64,000 nt of DNA, from positions 124,001 through 188,000 of the forward strand of contig JAMPIT010000712.1 in assembly GCA_026261815.1 (NCBI GenBank), read 5' to 3'. Every line of letters begins with the position of its first letter. Position 1 is the first letter of the stretch. Positions 1 through 60,252 of this stretch are shown here, one piece after another. A program made the translations under genes and the position numbers. Under the pieces are notes generated by a model that saw only the letters and a program-made list of their open reading frames with translations, did no database searches and was not told the origin of the DNA. Origin of the DNA: Monarcha castaneiventris obscurior (taxonomy: Eukaryota; Chordata; Aves; Passeriformes; Monarchidae).

Positions 1-324
1 AGCTTGGAAGCTTTTGGGTGTGATAATGCAGTGTCTTACCAGAAATCCGTGTGGCCCAGAGCTCTGGGGTCACTGTACAGTGAGCTCTGCCCTGTTTACT
101 TGCAAAGCCAAGACCTGGAAGCAGATCAGTGGTGGCATGAGCCATGCTGTGCCACTCCACCCACGAGGATGCTCCTGCCTGTCCCCCCTGTCTCAGGGCA
201 GTGAAGGTCTTGGGTCCTGCAGAGCATGTGGGCATTACCTGGGGTTCTCTCTTTGTGCTTTAATTATCTCTTTGTTCCTTAATTACCTCTTTGTACCTCT
301 CTTCTCTTTCCTTTCTCCTCAAAG
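1..324 (+). other. KLHDC4: KLHDC4 intron, partial (cut by window edge)
   Basis: The sequence ends in a pyrimidine-rich run and a CTCAAAG acceptor directly before the exon at 325, so this is the 3' part of an intron. No earlier KLHDC4 exon could be recognised in it; open frames here do not resemble kelch repeats. The upstream exons with the kelch propeller lie outside the window. Confidence 0.75.
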
Positions 325-444
325 AAACCCAGGAATGGCTGGAGGAGTCGGAGTCGGATGAAGAGGAGGATGATGATGTGGAAGGTGCAGAGGGAGGGGA
401 GGAGGAAGAGGAGAGCTCTGAAGAGGAGAGTGAAGATGAGGAAG
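325..444 (+). CDS. KLHDC4: KLHDC4 penultimate exon, acidic linker
   Basis: The acceptor is CTCAAAG before 325 and the donor is G|GTAATT at 444/445. The frame is set by TQEWLEESESDEEEDDD, which opens with the conserved TQEWLEE block and then becomes almost wholly Glu, Asp and Ser. Such low-complexity acidic linkers vary in length between species, so length differences here are expected. The first two bases complete a codon begun in an upstream exon outside the window. Confidence 0.85.
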
Positions 445-908
445 GTAATTATTCATGAATAATGAATAATTACTCTCCATACTAACCTGAAGTGGGGTTT
501 AGTGCAGTGCCTGGTTCTGCTGCCAGCCTGGGAAGTCTCCCTGGCATCCAGGTGAGTTTTCCAGCAGGAGCAGAGCTTTCCTGGTCCATTGCACTGGGGA
601 TACAAGAGCAATTCTCCTGGTTGCTGGTGGATTCTCAGGCTGTTCTGCTCAGCCCCACGTGGCCTGGCTGGTGTGGCCCTGGTGAGCTGTGTGTGACCTC
701 TCTTTGTCCCTCTCTCTGCCCAGGGGAGCAGCAGCACCCGGCTGTGCAGCCCGGGGAGCCCCAGGCCCAGTACGTGGCCAGGACAGAGCAGTACTGGCTC
801 AGGCTGGCCCGCAGCCACATGGGCCCCGAGGCCAAGGACAAGAAGGTGCTCAAGGTGGCTCATGCCATGGCCAAGACTTTCTATGAAGATCCCGTGGAGA
901 TGTCCTGA
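325..908 (+). CDS. KLHDC4: KLHDC4 (kelch domain-containing protein 4), C-terminal two exons joined 325-444, 724-908
   Basis: Joined, the two exons encode the last ~100 residues of KLHDC4 and end in TGA at 906-908. The first gives an acidic linker; the second gives a conserved basic tail containing TEQYWLRLARS and KKVLKVAHAMAKTFYED. From family knowledge this tail corresponds to the domain of unknown function (DUF4110) that follows the kelch repeats. The exons join in phase 1: the final G of the first plus GG of the second makes a glycine codon. The protein's biochemical role is poorly known. The kelch propeller itself is outside the window. Its convergent position next to JPH3 matches human 16q24.2 and supports the identification independently of the short coding match. 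Confidence 0.88.
445..723 (+). other. KLHDC4: KLHDC4 last intron
   Basis: A short 279-bp intron. It has a GTAATT donor and an acceptor of the form CTCTCTCTGCCCAG, with a good pyrimidine tract. Nothing else was seen inside it. Confidence 0.85.
724..908 (+). CDS. KLHDC4: KLHDC4 terminal coding exon
   Basis: This exon begins after the CCCAG acceptor and ends at TGA 906-908. It encodes the conserved C-terminal tail with YVARTEQYWLRLARS followed by KKVLKVAHAMAKTFYED. Frame and phase agree with the preceding exon. The sequence is intact, with no frameshift or internal stop. The 3' UTR follows directly. Confidence 0.88.
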
Positions 909-1260
909 GGCTGCTCCAGGAGTGAAGGGACGTGTTGGGAGCAGTGGTCAGCCCTGCTGAGCTCAGCCTGATGTCCATCCTGGCATTTCCCAGCTCTGGG
1001 CTGACCGGCCTGGGTGGATGCTCTGGATCTGCTGTTACTCCTGGGAATGCTGTGGGAGGGTCCTGAGGAGCAGGATTGCTGTCCAAGCACTTGTTCTGCT
1101 GAGGTTGGGCTGTGCAACACCGACTTTGTTGTTCTGAAGTTGTTTGTGGGGTCTGTCCAGACAAACTGCACGTGACAATGGTTCACTGGTCCCAGATTCC
1201 TGCCTGGGGCTGGGACGTGTCTCCAAGGGTTCCTCCAATAAACTGACTTGGTTACATCTC
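909..1260 (+). other. KLHDC4: KLHDC4 3' UTR
   Basis: The sequence between the TGA and the AATAAA at 1237-1242 has no coding features. A T-rich, GT-containing stretch follows at about 1250-1275 and would serve as the downstream element. The cleavage site is inferred to lie near 1255-1265. Confidence 0.7.
1237..1242 (+). terminator. KLHDC4: KLHDC4 polyadenylation signal AATAAA
   Basis: A perfect AATAAA hexamer lies about 330 bases after the stop codon, followed by GGTTACATCTCGTTTTGCTC, a plausible downstream element. It is the only canonical signal close to the stop. Confidence 0.75.
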
Positions 1261-1930
1261 GTTTTGCTCACTAAATCCCATCCCAGCTTTTCCACTTGTG
1301 TGGAAGAGGGATTGCAGTTCCTGCTGTGAGATCTGCAGGCAGTGGTTGTAAAGTGCATCAGCAGCTCTGAGGTGGCTGGAAAAACCTGGGAATCCTTTCC
1401 TGCCTTAGGTGTGAGATGCACATGACAGAAACCTCTTCCTTTTCCGTGTTCACTGTAGTTTTGCCTTCGTGGAATCTCCCAGTTTGGTTTTTCCCCTTAT
1501 TGGCCCAGTTGTCCTGCAAGCAGGCTCTTCATGTCCAGTGAAAATTCCTACTGAGGAATTGCTGAGGCCAGGAAGGAGTGGGCTGATCCAAGGATTTGTT
1601 TTTCCCCCGTTTCAGCCCCTCAAGGCTGAACTTCCTTCCCAGCAGAGCGGTGCTGTGTCCTTGGGGACAACAGATGGGATCCAAGTGGGTGCTTCAGCAA
1701 CCAAGTGGTGCCTCGAGGTGCCACCAGGACTGGCTGTCCTTGTGCAGGGAATTCCAGGTGCCTTGGGTATTCCTCTGGCAGGGCCTTCCCCAGAGATGCA
1801 GCTCGGCTGGGATCTGCCGGGCTAATTAGGACGGAACAAAGATTAGCTAGAGCTGACAGGGAGCTTTAATTGGTGAGAGCAAAACGTGTCTGACAGGGAG
1901 GGACCTTGCCCATGAAATAACAGGTGAGAG

Positions 1931-2058
1931 GTGAAAGCAAAGCATTTATTGATAACCTGGGAGAGGGGAAAACAAACTATTGATGAGCTGGGAGAGGAGA
2001 AAACAAACTATTGATGAGCTGGGAAAGGAGAAAACAAAGCATTTATTGATAACCCGGG
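1931..2058. repeat. Tandem repeat, 31-35-bp unit, about 4 copies
   Basis: The motif AAACAAACTATTGATGAGCT recurs at 31-base spacing, bounded on both sides by a variant unit with AAAGCATTTATTGATAACC. It lies about 670 bases past the KLHDC4 polyadenylation signal. There is no coding potential. Confidence 0.8.
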
Positions 2059-2149
2059 GAAGAATCCCTGGTGCTTGCTCACTCACCCTGTTGTCCTCTC
2101 ACCTGCGGGACTCCACGTTTTTCTGTGCAAAGTTTTGGGGGATTTGCCA

Positions 2150-2340
2150 CTCCCTGTGAGGGTGCTGAGGCCCTGGCACAGGGTGCCCAGAGAAGCTGTG
2201 GCTGCCCCTGGATCCCTGGCAGTGTCCAAGGCCAGGCTGGATGGAGCTTGGAGCAGCCTGGGATGGTGGAAGGTGTCAGGGTTGGAACTGGATGAGCTTT
2301 AAGGTCCTTTCCAACCCACTCCATGACTCAGTGATCCTAC
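2150..2340 (+). mobile_element. CR1 LINE fragment (5'-truncated 3' end)
   Basis: It has the diagnostic CR1 3' end: GGCCCTGGCACAGGGTGCCC, then AGTGTCCAAGGCCAGGCTGG, and finally TTTAAGGTCCTTTCCAACCC. It reads in the + direction and ends with a degraded octamer repeat near 2340. There is no reverse transcriptase coding capacity. Confidence 0.9.
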
Positions 2341-2831
2341 AACTGATGCAGTCGTTCAGGGGCTGTGCAAGGAGCTGAGCTGTTCCCCTAAACCAGGAAA
2401 AGCTGCCTCTGCCAGGATTCTGTTCCATGCAAACCCCCAGGCCCCAGCTCTGTCCTGCCTCCTCTGGAGCCGCCCTCTCTATGTGACAGCTTCCAAAAAT
2501 CCCTGCTTTCCATCCTCCCTTGCCTTGCCAAAGCTGCCAGGATGTGTAATTAGTCCTTAGGTCTCAATTAAGCCCTTCAGCATCGATCCCACCCTGTTTC
2601 TCCTGTCGCTCCTCCCCTTCTGTTGCAGTCTGGCTGTGTTTTCCCAGCAGCGCTTCCTGGCAGAGATGCAGCCCCAGCTTGGGATCTCTGGAAGCTCAGG
2701 CCCTGGAGAGTGCTGGAATCTGGGTCTCAGGTACAGCAACCCAGACACCAGATGGGCTGGGGAGAAGCTGACGTGGCACAGGGCCTCTGTCTTCCTTCCT
2801 TCTTGCTTTTCCCAAGGATGCAGTGCTGGAC

Positions 2832-3125
2832 CAGCCCCTCTCACACAGGTGGGATCCAAATCTCCCTTCCCAAATTCCCCCTTCCCAAAGGCTCTGCTGT
2901 CCCAGCCCCTCTCACACAGATGGGATCCAAATCTCCCTTCCCAAATTCCCCTTCCCAAAGGCTCTGCTGTCCCAGCCCCTCTCACACAGGTGGGATCCAA
3001 ATCTCCCTTCCCAAATTCCCCCTTCCCAAAGGCTCTGCTGTCCCAGCCCCTCTCACACAGGTGGGATCCAAATCTCCCTTCCCAAATTCCCCCTTCCCAA
3101 AGGCTCTGCTGTCCCAGCCCCTCCT
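2832..3125. repeat. Minisatellite, 70/71-bp unit, about 4 copies
   Basis: The unit starts with CAGCCCCTCTCACACAGGTG at 2832, 2903, 2973 and 3044, with a partial copy at 3115. Copies are nearly identical, differing by one base (AGG/AGA) and a one-base length change. Such identity suggests recent expansion or active homogenisation. Confidence 0.92.
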
Positions 3126-4135
3126 CGTGCTGTCAGAACACAAAAATGCCAGTGCAGCCTAAAAAATGATTCAAACCTTCAACTATCTGAGTGCCTCTGC
3201 CAGCCTGGACATAAAGCAGCAGGTCTGGATAATTTCCATGGATTTATGGCCCACCTTGATGGGCATTTTAATGGGCCTTGGGTAGATCTGCAGGAGCCAG
3301 GCTCGTAAGACAGGGAAATGCACTGAATTACCTCTCTCTCTGGGCTACTTCTCAGGAATATTTCTGGCCTTGGGCAAATGTGAAAAGCCCAGAACTGAGA
3401 CAAATTGCTCAGCTGCCTGGGATTAAGAAAGGAATCATTATTTTGGACCATGTGGGTTGGGAGCCAATTAATATTAGTCTGTGGCTGTCTTTCCTACTGA
3501 GCAAAGCTCAGCTTGTCTGGGTGGAACAGAGAGCTGGGAAATCCAAGCTGGGTTTGTGCTGGTCCAGGGGCAAGAGCAGGAATAACTAGGCAGGCACCAG
3601 TGGGAAAAATCCAGTCAGGAAACCACCAGTCCTTTTATTTGATGGATAACAAGAGGCATTTTGGTGCTGTTTTACAGATACCTGAATATCTGTGTGTGTG
3701 CAGGGCTCTGTTTAACCTGCTCCTGCCAGGCCCTTTGTGTCATGCACCAAAAGAAAACTCCTCGAGAGTCTTTCCAAAGAGTAAAAGCAGAATTCCAAAC
3801 CCCAGGGGTGAATTCCCAAGGCTGCAATCCCAATATTTTCATTTTTTGGTTCATTTCAAATGTGCAGCAACCGTTGAAGAGGGGGGAGAAAAAAAAATGA
3901 TGACTAAGGAGCCAAAAGGAAAATCCAAAACAACATAAAAAAGGGAAGAGGTGGGAAGATGATGGACAGTTCCTGTGGAAAATGGAATTTCAAAATTATC
4001 CTTTCCCCTGTCCACCCATAGCCCTGCGCCTGGAAAGGGAAAGGAAGGAGAAGAGGAAGCAAAACTGCGACAGGAGGGAATCAGACCATGTAAGGAAAAG
4101 AACTGAATTTAACTGGCACATGCTCTAATCCTTAG

Positions 4136-4141
4136 TTTATT
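4136..4141 (-). terminator. JPH3: JPH3 distal polyadenylation signal AATAAA (candidate)
   Basis: On the - strand this reads CCAGAAATAAACTAAGG, followed by GAGCATGTGCC, a possible GU-rich element. It is the most distal good signal before intergenic sequence. Confidence 0.55.
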
Positions 4142-4560
4142 TCTGGTTAAAAATATAGCAATCCAGTGCAGTGTAATAAGAAATCTGCTGAAAAGGTAGC
4201 AGAGAAACAGCTAAAACAGAAGCAAAGCAAAGCTGAGTCCACGAGTCCGGGCTGTATCCAACAACTCTGGATGTGAATGTCAAGGAGGGCTTTTCCCTCC
4301 TTCCCCACCCCCAAAATCTCCTGTGAGGGAGCTGCCACCCTCCTGCACCCTTCTCCTGCTGCTGGAGCTGCAGGGGGGGGACACCGAGGGTGGGATTTGG
4401 TCCCTGGCCCTGCCAAATCCCAAAGGAGCCGTTGGAGCTGGAGGTGGTGGAGCACCTTGGGGAGGGAAGGGGAGCTTTGGGAAAGCCACTTCCAAGGAAG
4501 GGAGCTGAGAGCACGCTGTGTGATTGGGACCAGGACAGCTCAGAACAGGGATACGGCATC

Positions 4561-4566
4561 TTTAAT
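4561..4566 (-). terminator. JPH3: JPH3 alternative polyadenylation signal ATTAAA (candidate)
   Basis: ATTAAA on the - strand is followed by GATGCCGTATCCCTGTTCTG, with a T/G-rich stretch beyond. It would give a 3' UTR about 430 bases shorter. Use cannot be judged without transcript ends. Confidence 0.35.
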
Positions 4567-4723
4567 GAGTATGCAGATTATCCGTGGGCACAGGGAGGGG
4601 ACAAAATCAAGGCAGGCATAGTACAAAGATGGTAGAAACCAACAAATTAAGTGACATAGAAAAAAAAAAAAAGGAAGAAAATACATCCTTAGAGGCTGCC
4701 ATTGCCAATGATGTTTGGTTTGA

Positions 4724-4827
4724 TTTTCTTTTTTTTTTCCTTTTTTTCCCTTTTTTGTCTTCTTTTTTTTTTTCTTTTTTTCTTTTTTTTTCTTTTTTTT
4801 TTTCTTTTTTTTTTTTCTTTTTTTTTA
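4724..4827 (-). repeat. A-rich low-complexity tract in JPH3 3' UTR
   Basis: On the + strand this is about 100 bases of T runs broken by single C's; in the JPH3 sense strand it is oligo(A) with G interruptions. It can be mistaken for a poly(A) tail by oligo-dT priming. Both strands give lysine- or phenylalanine-only open frames that are not genes. Confidence 0.9.
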
Positions 4828-5037
4828 AATACAGGGACATGTTGGAAGCTGGAATATACATCCTGCATTACAAAGTGCAAAATACTACATGCTCAGAGCC
4901 CAAGCATGATGTCTGAAACAGTCCACAGCAAGATGTAAGAGACAAACCCACCACCCTCTCCCTCCTGTCTGGGATGTGCTCCAGGTGCTCCTCCCCAGGT
5001 GCCTTGGAGAAACAGTTGGATTTTTGCTCGGTTTTGT

Positions 5038-5043
5038 TTTATT
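5038..5043 (-). terminator. JPH3: JPH3 proximal polyadenylation signal AATAAA (candidate)
   Basis: The - strand reads GACAATAAAACAAAACC. The hexamer is perfect, about 1.08 kb after the stop. It is a candidate for a short 3' UTR isoform only. Confidence 0.35.
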
Positions 5044-6116
5044 GTCATCCTCAGTGGATTGGAATTGAGCCCTCTGTCCCCTGTCCCTCCCCACCCTGCT
5101 CCCTGTGCACACATTTTGGGATGGGCTGGGATGCTCCTCACCAGCACAGCACCATCAGCCACTCCATCCGTGCTGCTGGAGGTGCCTCCAAGGTTTTTGG
5201 GGGTTTTTTTGGAGGGGGATCCAGGCACACATTTGTAGCCAAGAGAAATTGGCTGGGAATTAAAAGTAGCTCTGGGTGGTTTTCCAGCCTTGCCAGGGGT
5301 GAGGAGCAGCCTGGGGAGGAGGAGTGAAGGCAGGAGGGTGGTGGGGCTGCTGCTCACACCTCGTGTTCCCAATTCCCCCCACTTTGCCCCAAGGAAGTTT
5401 GCAAAAAGCCAATTTTGGTTTTAAAAACAAGGATCCAAATGGGGCCTGCTCTCCCATTTCCCATCCAGACAGGGCTCATTCCTTCTCTCCTCCTCCTTCC
5501 AGCAGCATTCCTCCATTTCCAAAGGGACAAAAGCCCGAGGTTGCTTTTCTCTCCCATTTCTCATTAAAGCTGTCATGGATTTCCCTGGGAATCTCAGCCT
5601 GGAGCATCCCAGAGCCCGTCCCCACTCCACCCAAACTCTCCCCATGGTCCCCTTGTCTCATCTCCATTTTGGGGTTCATTGCTGTTGTTACAAAGACAAT
5701 TTTTTTGGGGGGGCAGGGAGGGTGAGGGGAAGGGAAACGAGGTTTTTCTTTTGTTGGGATTCCTTCTCATCCTTCCCAGTGTTGGGGGGGCAGAGTGTTG
5801 ATAGCATTTTGCCATGCCACACAGCATAGTGTTATACAAGCAAAGAATTTTGGCTAAAATCCAAAAAACATTACCCAGGAAAAAAGGCAAACTGTGAGTG
5901 AGACTCGATCGTTTGTTGTTCTTCTGTGAAAAGACTTGGAAATTGTCGGAGGACAGTTCGAGTTAGGGTTTTTCCCTTTGTTTTGTATTTTTTGTTGTTG
6001 TTGTTGGTTGTTGTTTGGTTCTGGTTTTTTTTTTTGTTTTGTTTTGTTTTTGTTGGTTGGTTTTTTCCCCCATTCATACATGTAACTGTTATTTTTGCAA
6101 ACAAGACAGTCTTGAA

Positions 6117-55484
<49,368 letters not shown>

Positions 55485-56480
55485 GGGAAAAGCGAGCGCT
55501 GGGGCAGCCCCGGGGCGAGGATGCTCAGAGCCCCCGCGGAGCCCCCCGCCGCCGGCCGGGCTGGCTGGGGCGCAGGGCCGGGGGCAGCGGCGGGCGCGGC
55601 GGCATCGCGGGGCTCGGCAGCAGCAGCGGCAGCAGCAGCAATGCGGTGCCTCCTCCGCCGCCCTCCCGCACGGCTCCCGGCCGCTCCCGCACCGCGCACG
55701 CCCCGCGCCCCGCGCCCCCTCCCGCCGCCTCCCCCGCGCCGCTCCCCGCCGCAAACCTCAGCGCCGGGGGCCGGGGGCCGCGCCCGGCCCAGCCCGCATC
55801 CCGCCCGGGGGGATGCTCGCCGCCAGCCCCGGGGGCTGCGGGGGTGCACGGGGGGGTCTGGGCGAGCCCAGCCGCTTCCCTTCCACCCCCCCCCCCCCAC
55901 CCTTTTCCTCGCCGGCTCCCTACGGGGATAAATCCCGCTTATTAATGAGCAGGATCCTGGGCTTTCTGCTCTGCCTCAGCTCCCGGCGCCGGGCTCAGGG
56001 TGGATTTAAAGAGACAGGAACTGCGTCGCCTTCGCCTCGCAGCCCAGCCAGGGCCGCAGCCCCCCGCAGCCTCCCGGGATGCTCCCGCATTTTTATTTAG
56101 CGCTCCGGTTCTCCCCCGCCCCGCCGCCCACGGCTCCTGCGGGGCGGAGAGGGGCCGGCATCCCCCGCCGGAGCCGGGGGTCCCGGTGGGCAGCTGGGAG
56201 GGTGGGAAGGAGGGTGGGAGGACACCGGGAATGGGCCAAACGCCTCGTTCCGCGCCGCCAGCGCCGAGTCTCCGGGCAGACTCTGCTCCGTGCCGGGTCC
56301 GGCACACCGCAACTGCAACACAGATTATTTATTCATGAAAAGGCCGCGCTGTCGCCTCGCTCCGGGCTGGATGGCAGCGCTCGGGATTGACGGCAGCGCT
56401 CCGGGCTGGGTCCCGATCCAGCGGGGCTGCGGCGCGCCTCGGTCCCCTCCCTCCAGCGCAGCGCATCCCATCGGGGTCCT
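55485..56480 (-). promoter_or_regulatory. JPH3: CpG island, likely JPH3 promoter
   Basis: Dense CpG sequence (GCCGCCGGCCGGGCTGG, GGCGGGCGCGGCGGCATCGC, GGGCCGCGCCCGGCCC) begins about 490 bases upstream of the start codon and fades near 56480. Several CCGCCC/GGGCGG Sp1-type boxes are present and no clear TATA box was found. The site and strand agree with exon 1. Long open frames through it (such as - strand 55211-55900) are GC-bias artefacts. Confidence 0.75.
55618..55641 (-). repeat. Short interrupted CTG tract upstream of JPH3
   Basis: On the + strand: three CAG, one CGG, three CAG, one CAA; in the JPH3 sense, TTG, three CTG, CCG, three CTG. It sits in the CpG island about 625 bases upstream of the start codon, in promoter or leader. 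Confidence 0.9.
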
Positions 56481-57181
56481 CCCAATTCCTCCCCATCCAT
56501 CGGGAGGCCCTCAGCGCTCAGATATTGGGGTGGTTTTTTTCTCCCTGGGAATGCTGGAGATGTTGAATCCTCCCCAGGCAGCGGCGGCAGCTCGCGTTGT
56601 GCCTCTGGAGCACGCGGGGTCCTGCTCCGCTGGTGCATCCCCCTGGATCTGAAGGTGCCGAATCTTTGCGGCACCGGGATGTGCGTGCGGGTCCGTGTGC
56701 CCGCAAACACCGATATATTTGTGTTCGTGCACCGGGGGATTCACACAGCAGGATAAAAGGGGGAGCTCTGCCGGAGAATAATGAAAAAGATGCTCACAAG
56801 TTTGCTTATAAAGCAAAATCTGGGCGATGGAGAAAAAACTCAGCTCTTCCCCAAAATCTCCACGCACCGGCTCGGATTTGCATCCTGCCATCTCCATCAG
56901 AGGTACTGGAGTGATGGTTTTGAGCCAGACCCAGGCTGGCCACGACTCCAAGGAAAAAAACAAACGGTGTAACTGCTGGTGATGGAAACCCGCGGGATTC
57001 AGGCTGTGCGTCCCCTCTGGAAAGGCTGCCTGTGCTCAGTACCTGCCTCACTGCCCACCCACCGGCAACTTTTAGGCTGTGTCTTCCCACTCAGTTGTTT
57101 TTTTTTCCCCTCTCTCGATGCATTTTCTTGTCCATCCATGGAAACACATCACCACCCTCCTCTGGAAGAAAACCTTCCCCC

Positions 57182-57206
57182 CTCTCTCTCTCTCTCTCTC
57201 TTTCTC
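57182..57206. repeat. CT dinucleotide microsatellite
   Basis: About eleven CT units ending in TTTCTCGG, in the upstream flank of JPH3. Confidence 0.9.
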
Positions 57207-58084
57207 GGAGCTGGAGGGAAGAGATGCAACTGGAGTGGGTGGAAATTTTCCCACTGAAGCATTTCTTTCCAGTAGAAAATGTCTTTTTGAACTATGCCGA
57301 GTCCTTTGTGAATGCAAGAACTGTGCTCATTATATATCGGGGCTTTATTGTTTCCTTCCCTAAAAATCCCACACTCCAGGTGCTGCATTTTTTTGGCAAC
57401 TGCAGACTCACGTTTTTTTTCATGGAGGGAAAATCTGGGTGGAAACCCCCAAACTTTCCAAGAAAAACACCAGAACTGAAGTTGCTTAAACACATATAAA
57501 AATTTTGGCAGGGAGCAAAAGAAGTTCCAGTCCCCTTCTGTTGCTTTCTCAGTAGTTTCAGACAGTTACAGTCAGTTTAGATGTTAATTAGCCAATTAAT
57601 TATTGGCCAGCTATTCCTTTGGGGGGGTTTTGGTGGGGTGTAGGGATCTGAGGGTCAGAGGTGTGTGACACCCCTCTGACCAACGTGGGACGCTGCTCCT
57701 CATAAAACAAGTGCTTAAAAGAACAGCAAGTTTAATGGTACCTGGTGAAAAAGAAATTCCCAACAACCTGCTGAAGGGAGAGAGGAGAATGGGATCCACT
57801 CTCAGGATGGTGTGTGGCTCTAAAATGAGGGTTATTTTGGGAACAGCACCTTTGTGGCTGAAGAATGGGCAGGTTCCCCTCTAAAAATGCAGCCTCGAGC
57901 AAATCTTCTGGTCACGAGCTGATTTAGGTTTCTTGGTGTGTCCCCAGCCTGTCTTGGTGCCCCGTGGCTGGAGAAGAGGCTTTGGTCAGAAAAGAATGTT
58001 TTGGTTATTAAAGGCTTTCAGGTGGGATCCAGAAGGCTCCAAAATTTACCAAAAGCCACATTGGAAGGCAAATAAAGCAGATTA

Positions 58085-58212
58085 AAAGCGTCCAAGGCCA
58101 GGCTGGATGGGGCTTGGAGCAACCTGGGATAGTGGAAGGTGTCCCTAAGGGGTGGAAGGAGCTGAGCTTTGAGATCCCATCCAACCCAAACCATTCCATG
58201 ATTCCACAATTC
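58085..58212 (+). mobile_element. CR1 LINE fragment
   Basis: AAGCGTCCAAGGCCAGGCTG, GGGGCTTGGAGCAACCTGGG and ATCCAACCCAAACCATTCCA then TGATTCCACAATT are the CR1 3' end with a degraded octamer tail. Confidence 0.92.
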
Positions 58213-59934
58213 TCCACAATGTGTGGAGGAAAATCCACAATGATTGTGGGGATGTCAGATGAAGGGACTGGATGAACAATCAGAGGCGTCAGGGTGACCC
58301 TGACACTGCTGTCCCAACGCTGCAGGGGGACAGGGATTTTTCCTGGCTGGAATTTGGCAGCCCTGTGTTATAACCACCCTCCCCACTTGATTCCCACTCG
58401 TGCTTGGAGGTCTTGACCTGCCAGTCCTGCCTGGAATCTCTCTGGGATTGGCTGGGAGCAGATGATCTCCCTCTCCCAAGCACCGACCGGTTCAGAGTCA
58501 TTAATAACAAGGAAATAAATGATCCAGAGTGTTTCTGGATCAATATCCCGGGAAATGAAGCACCAGGCAAGGAGGGTCTGCAGCAGGGACTCGACACACT
58601 CTGCTTCTTTAAGCAGCCACATCCATAATATCTAATAAAAACCTTGGGATCGCTGGGGAATTCCGGCTGAGCGATGGATGCTGGAGGTCCTGAGCTGCCA
58701 ATATTAAAACATCCTTAGAACTTTGGGGGGAGGGGGAAAGATAATTTCCTAATGGAAAAAAAAATATTGTCTCCAGCACAAGGGAATTCCACATTTATCC
58801 TCACTCCAGCAGGTGAAGGTGGATTTCTCACTGTACCAGGCAGGGGCCTTCATGGCTTGATTATATTTGTTATGTGCAAATAAAGTTTAAAGCAGTAACA
58901 TCTATAAATCTATATATTTACTTGCCACTTGAAAAGGTCTTGTTTCCCAAATCAGAAAATAATTATGAGTCAGATCAATTTAGAGAAGGACTTTAAGTGA
59001 AAAATGTGTTGAAAAGGGAGAAACCTTTAAGAATATTTTACTCCAAACGCAGCAACGCTGACAGGGATCTTTGTTAAAATAACCAACACCACTTGGAAAG
59101 GAAGGGAGAGAGCTGCCAAGACTGACACACAAAATATAAACACACAAAAAGAAGAAAAGGGAAACTGGTTGTAATTAATAGACCTCAGAAGCTGGGGAAA
59201 TTAAAGGCAGAAGGATATTTTCCCAGAGTTTTGAGCAGAGGGGTGATCCTACATGGAAACAGGAGGTTTGTCAATAACACAGACAAGGCAGGAATGCTCA
59301 GCGAGGGATTTATCCTGGTATTTAGTGGGAAAAAAGACAACATGCTAAGGAAACACTTCCCAGGAGCACCCAGGAGCATCCAGCTTATGGAGCTCAGTGT
59401 TTTTAAACCAGCAGATCCGAAGAACTTGAGGGAGTTGTAAAGGAGGTGGCCAAGGAGCTGTCGGGATAGTTAATGGTGGTTTCCAGTAGGTCTTGGAAGA
59501 GCCATTGGGAGCATCAGAGGACTGGGAAAAATCCAGCACCACGCTCCAAGGGGGGACAGGACACCGTGGGGCTGAAGCGTTTCAGGCTGGGAGGTTTCTT
59601 GGACAATTACTGGAACTACAAAGGCTGAACTGGGTAATTAATAGAGGGCGGTGTCACGGCAAAAATTGGTAATTAGAGAGGGGGGTGTAATGAGGGGCAA
59701 AGAGGAGCCTGAGGGAAACAGGCAGTGAGGAGCTCTGGCTTTCACCTGCGGGAGGATGAGGGTGTGAGGTGGAGATAATCACCCCACTGGAATTCCTCAG
59801 CCTTCCGCACAGCCCTGGGCCCGGTGCCTGCCATGGATTGATCAGGAAAAAAAATCCCAAATCGACAGGGCCTGCATTAAATAGATGAAATGGCAAAAGT
59901 GAGAGGGCCCAGGGTTCAGCTGTAAACAGGGAGG

Positions 59935-60252
59935 GAGCCCCTGTGCGGAGGCACCGAGCGGAGCAGCTCTGGGGTGGGGAAGGATGGAGTGACAGGACAA
60001 GGGGGAATGGTTTTAAACTCGAAGAGGAGAGATTTGGATCAGATATTTGGAGGAAATCCTTCCCTGTGAGGGTGAGGAGGGCCTGGCACAGGGTGCCCAG
60101 AGCAGCTGTGGCTGCCCCTGGATCCCTGGCAGTGTCCAAGGCCAGGTAGGAGCACTCTGGGATCATGGAAGGTGTCCCTGCCCGTGGCAGGGGGTGGGAC
60201 TGGATTATTTTATTATCCCTTCCAACCCAAACCATTCCATGATTCTGGGACT
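59935..60252 (+). mobile_element. CR1 LINE fragment, ~320 bp
   Basis: GACAAGGGGGAATGGTTTTA, AACTCGAAGAGGAGAGATTT, AGATATTTGGAGGAAATCCT, GGCCTGGCACAGGGTGCCCA and CCCTTCCAACCCAAACCATT follow the CR1 3' region in order. A few internal deletions occur near 60150. Confidence 0.93.

Larger units (their letters stand above)
1261..4115. other. Intergenic spacer between convergent KLHDC4 and JPH3
   Basis: This ~2.85-kb spacer separates the two convergent 3' ends. It holds a 31-35-bp tandem repeat (1931-2058), a CR1 fragment (2150-2340) and a 70/71-bp minisatellite (2832-3125). The remainder (3130-4115) shows no gene-like structure. Several open frames cross the minisatellite, but they are frames through repeat DNA. 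Confidence 0.75.
4115..6116 (-). other. JPH3: JPH3 3' UTR
   Basis: About 2 kb lies between the JPH3 stop (6117-6119) and the AATAAA at 4136-4141 on the - strand. It contains TTG/TTTTG-rich runs (5990-6065), an A-rich tract in the sense direction (4724-4827) and AU-rich blocks. No CR1 fragment was found in it, in contrast to the flanks, which fits a constrained UTR. Alternative signals at 4561-4566 and 5038-5043 could give shorter forms. The end point is inferred. Confidence 0.6.

Noticed and set aside
4607..4938. Lysine- or phenylalanine-only small proteins
   Set aside because: They come from the oligo(A)/oligo(T) tract in the JPH3 3' UTR.
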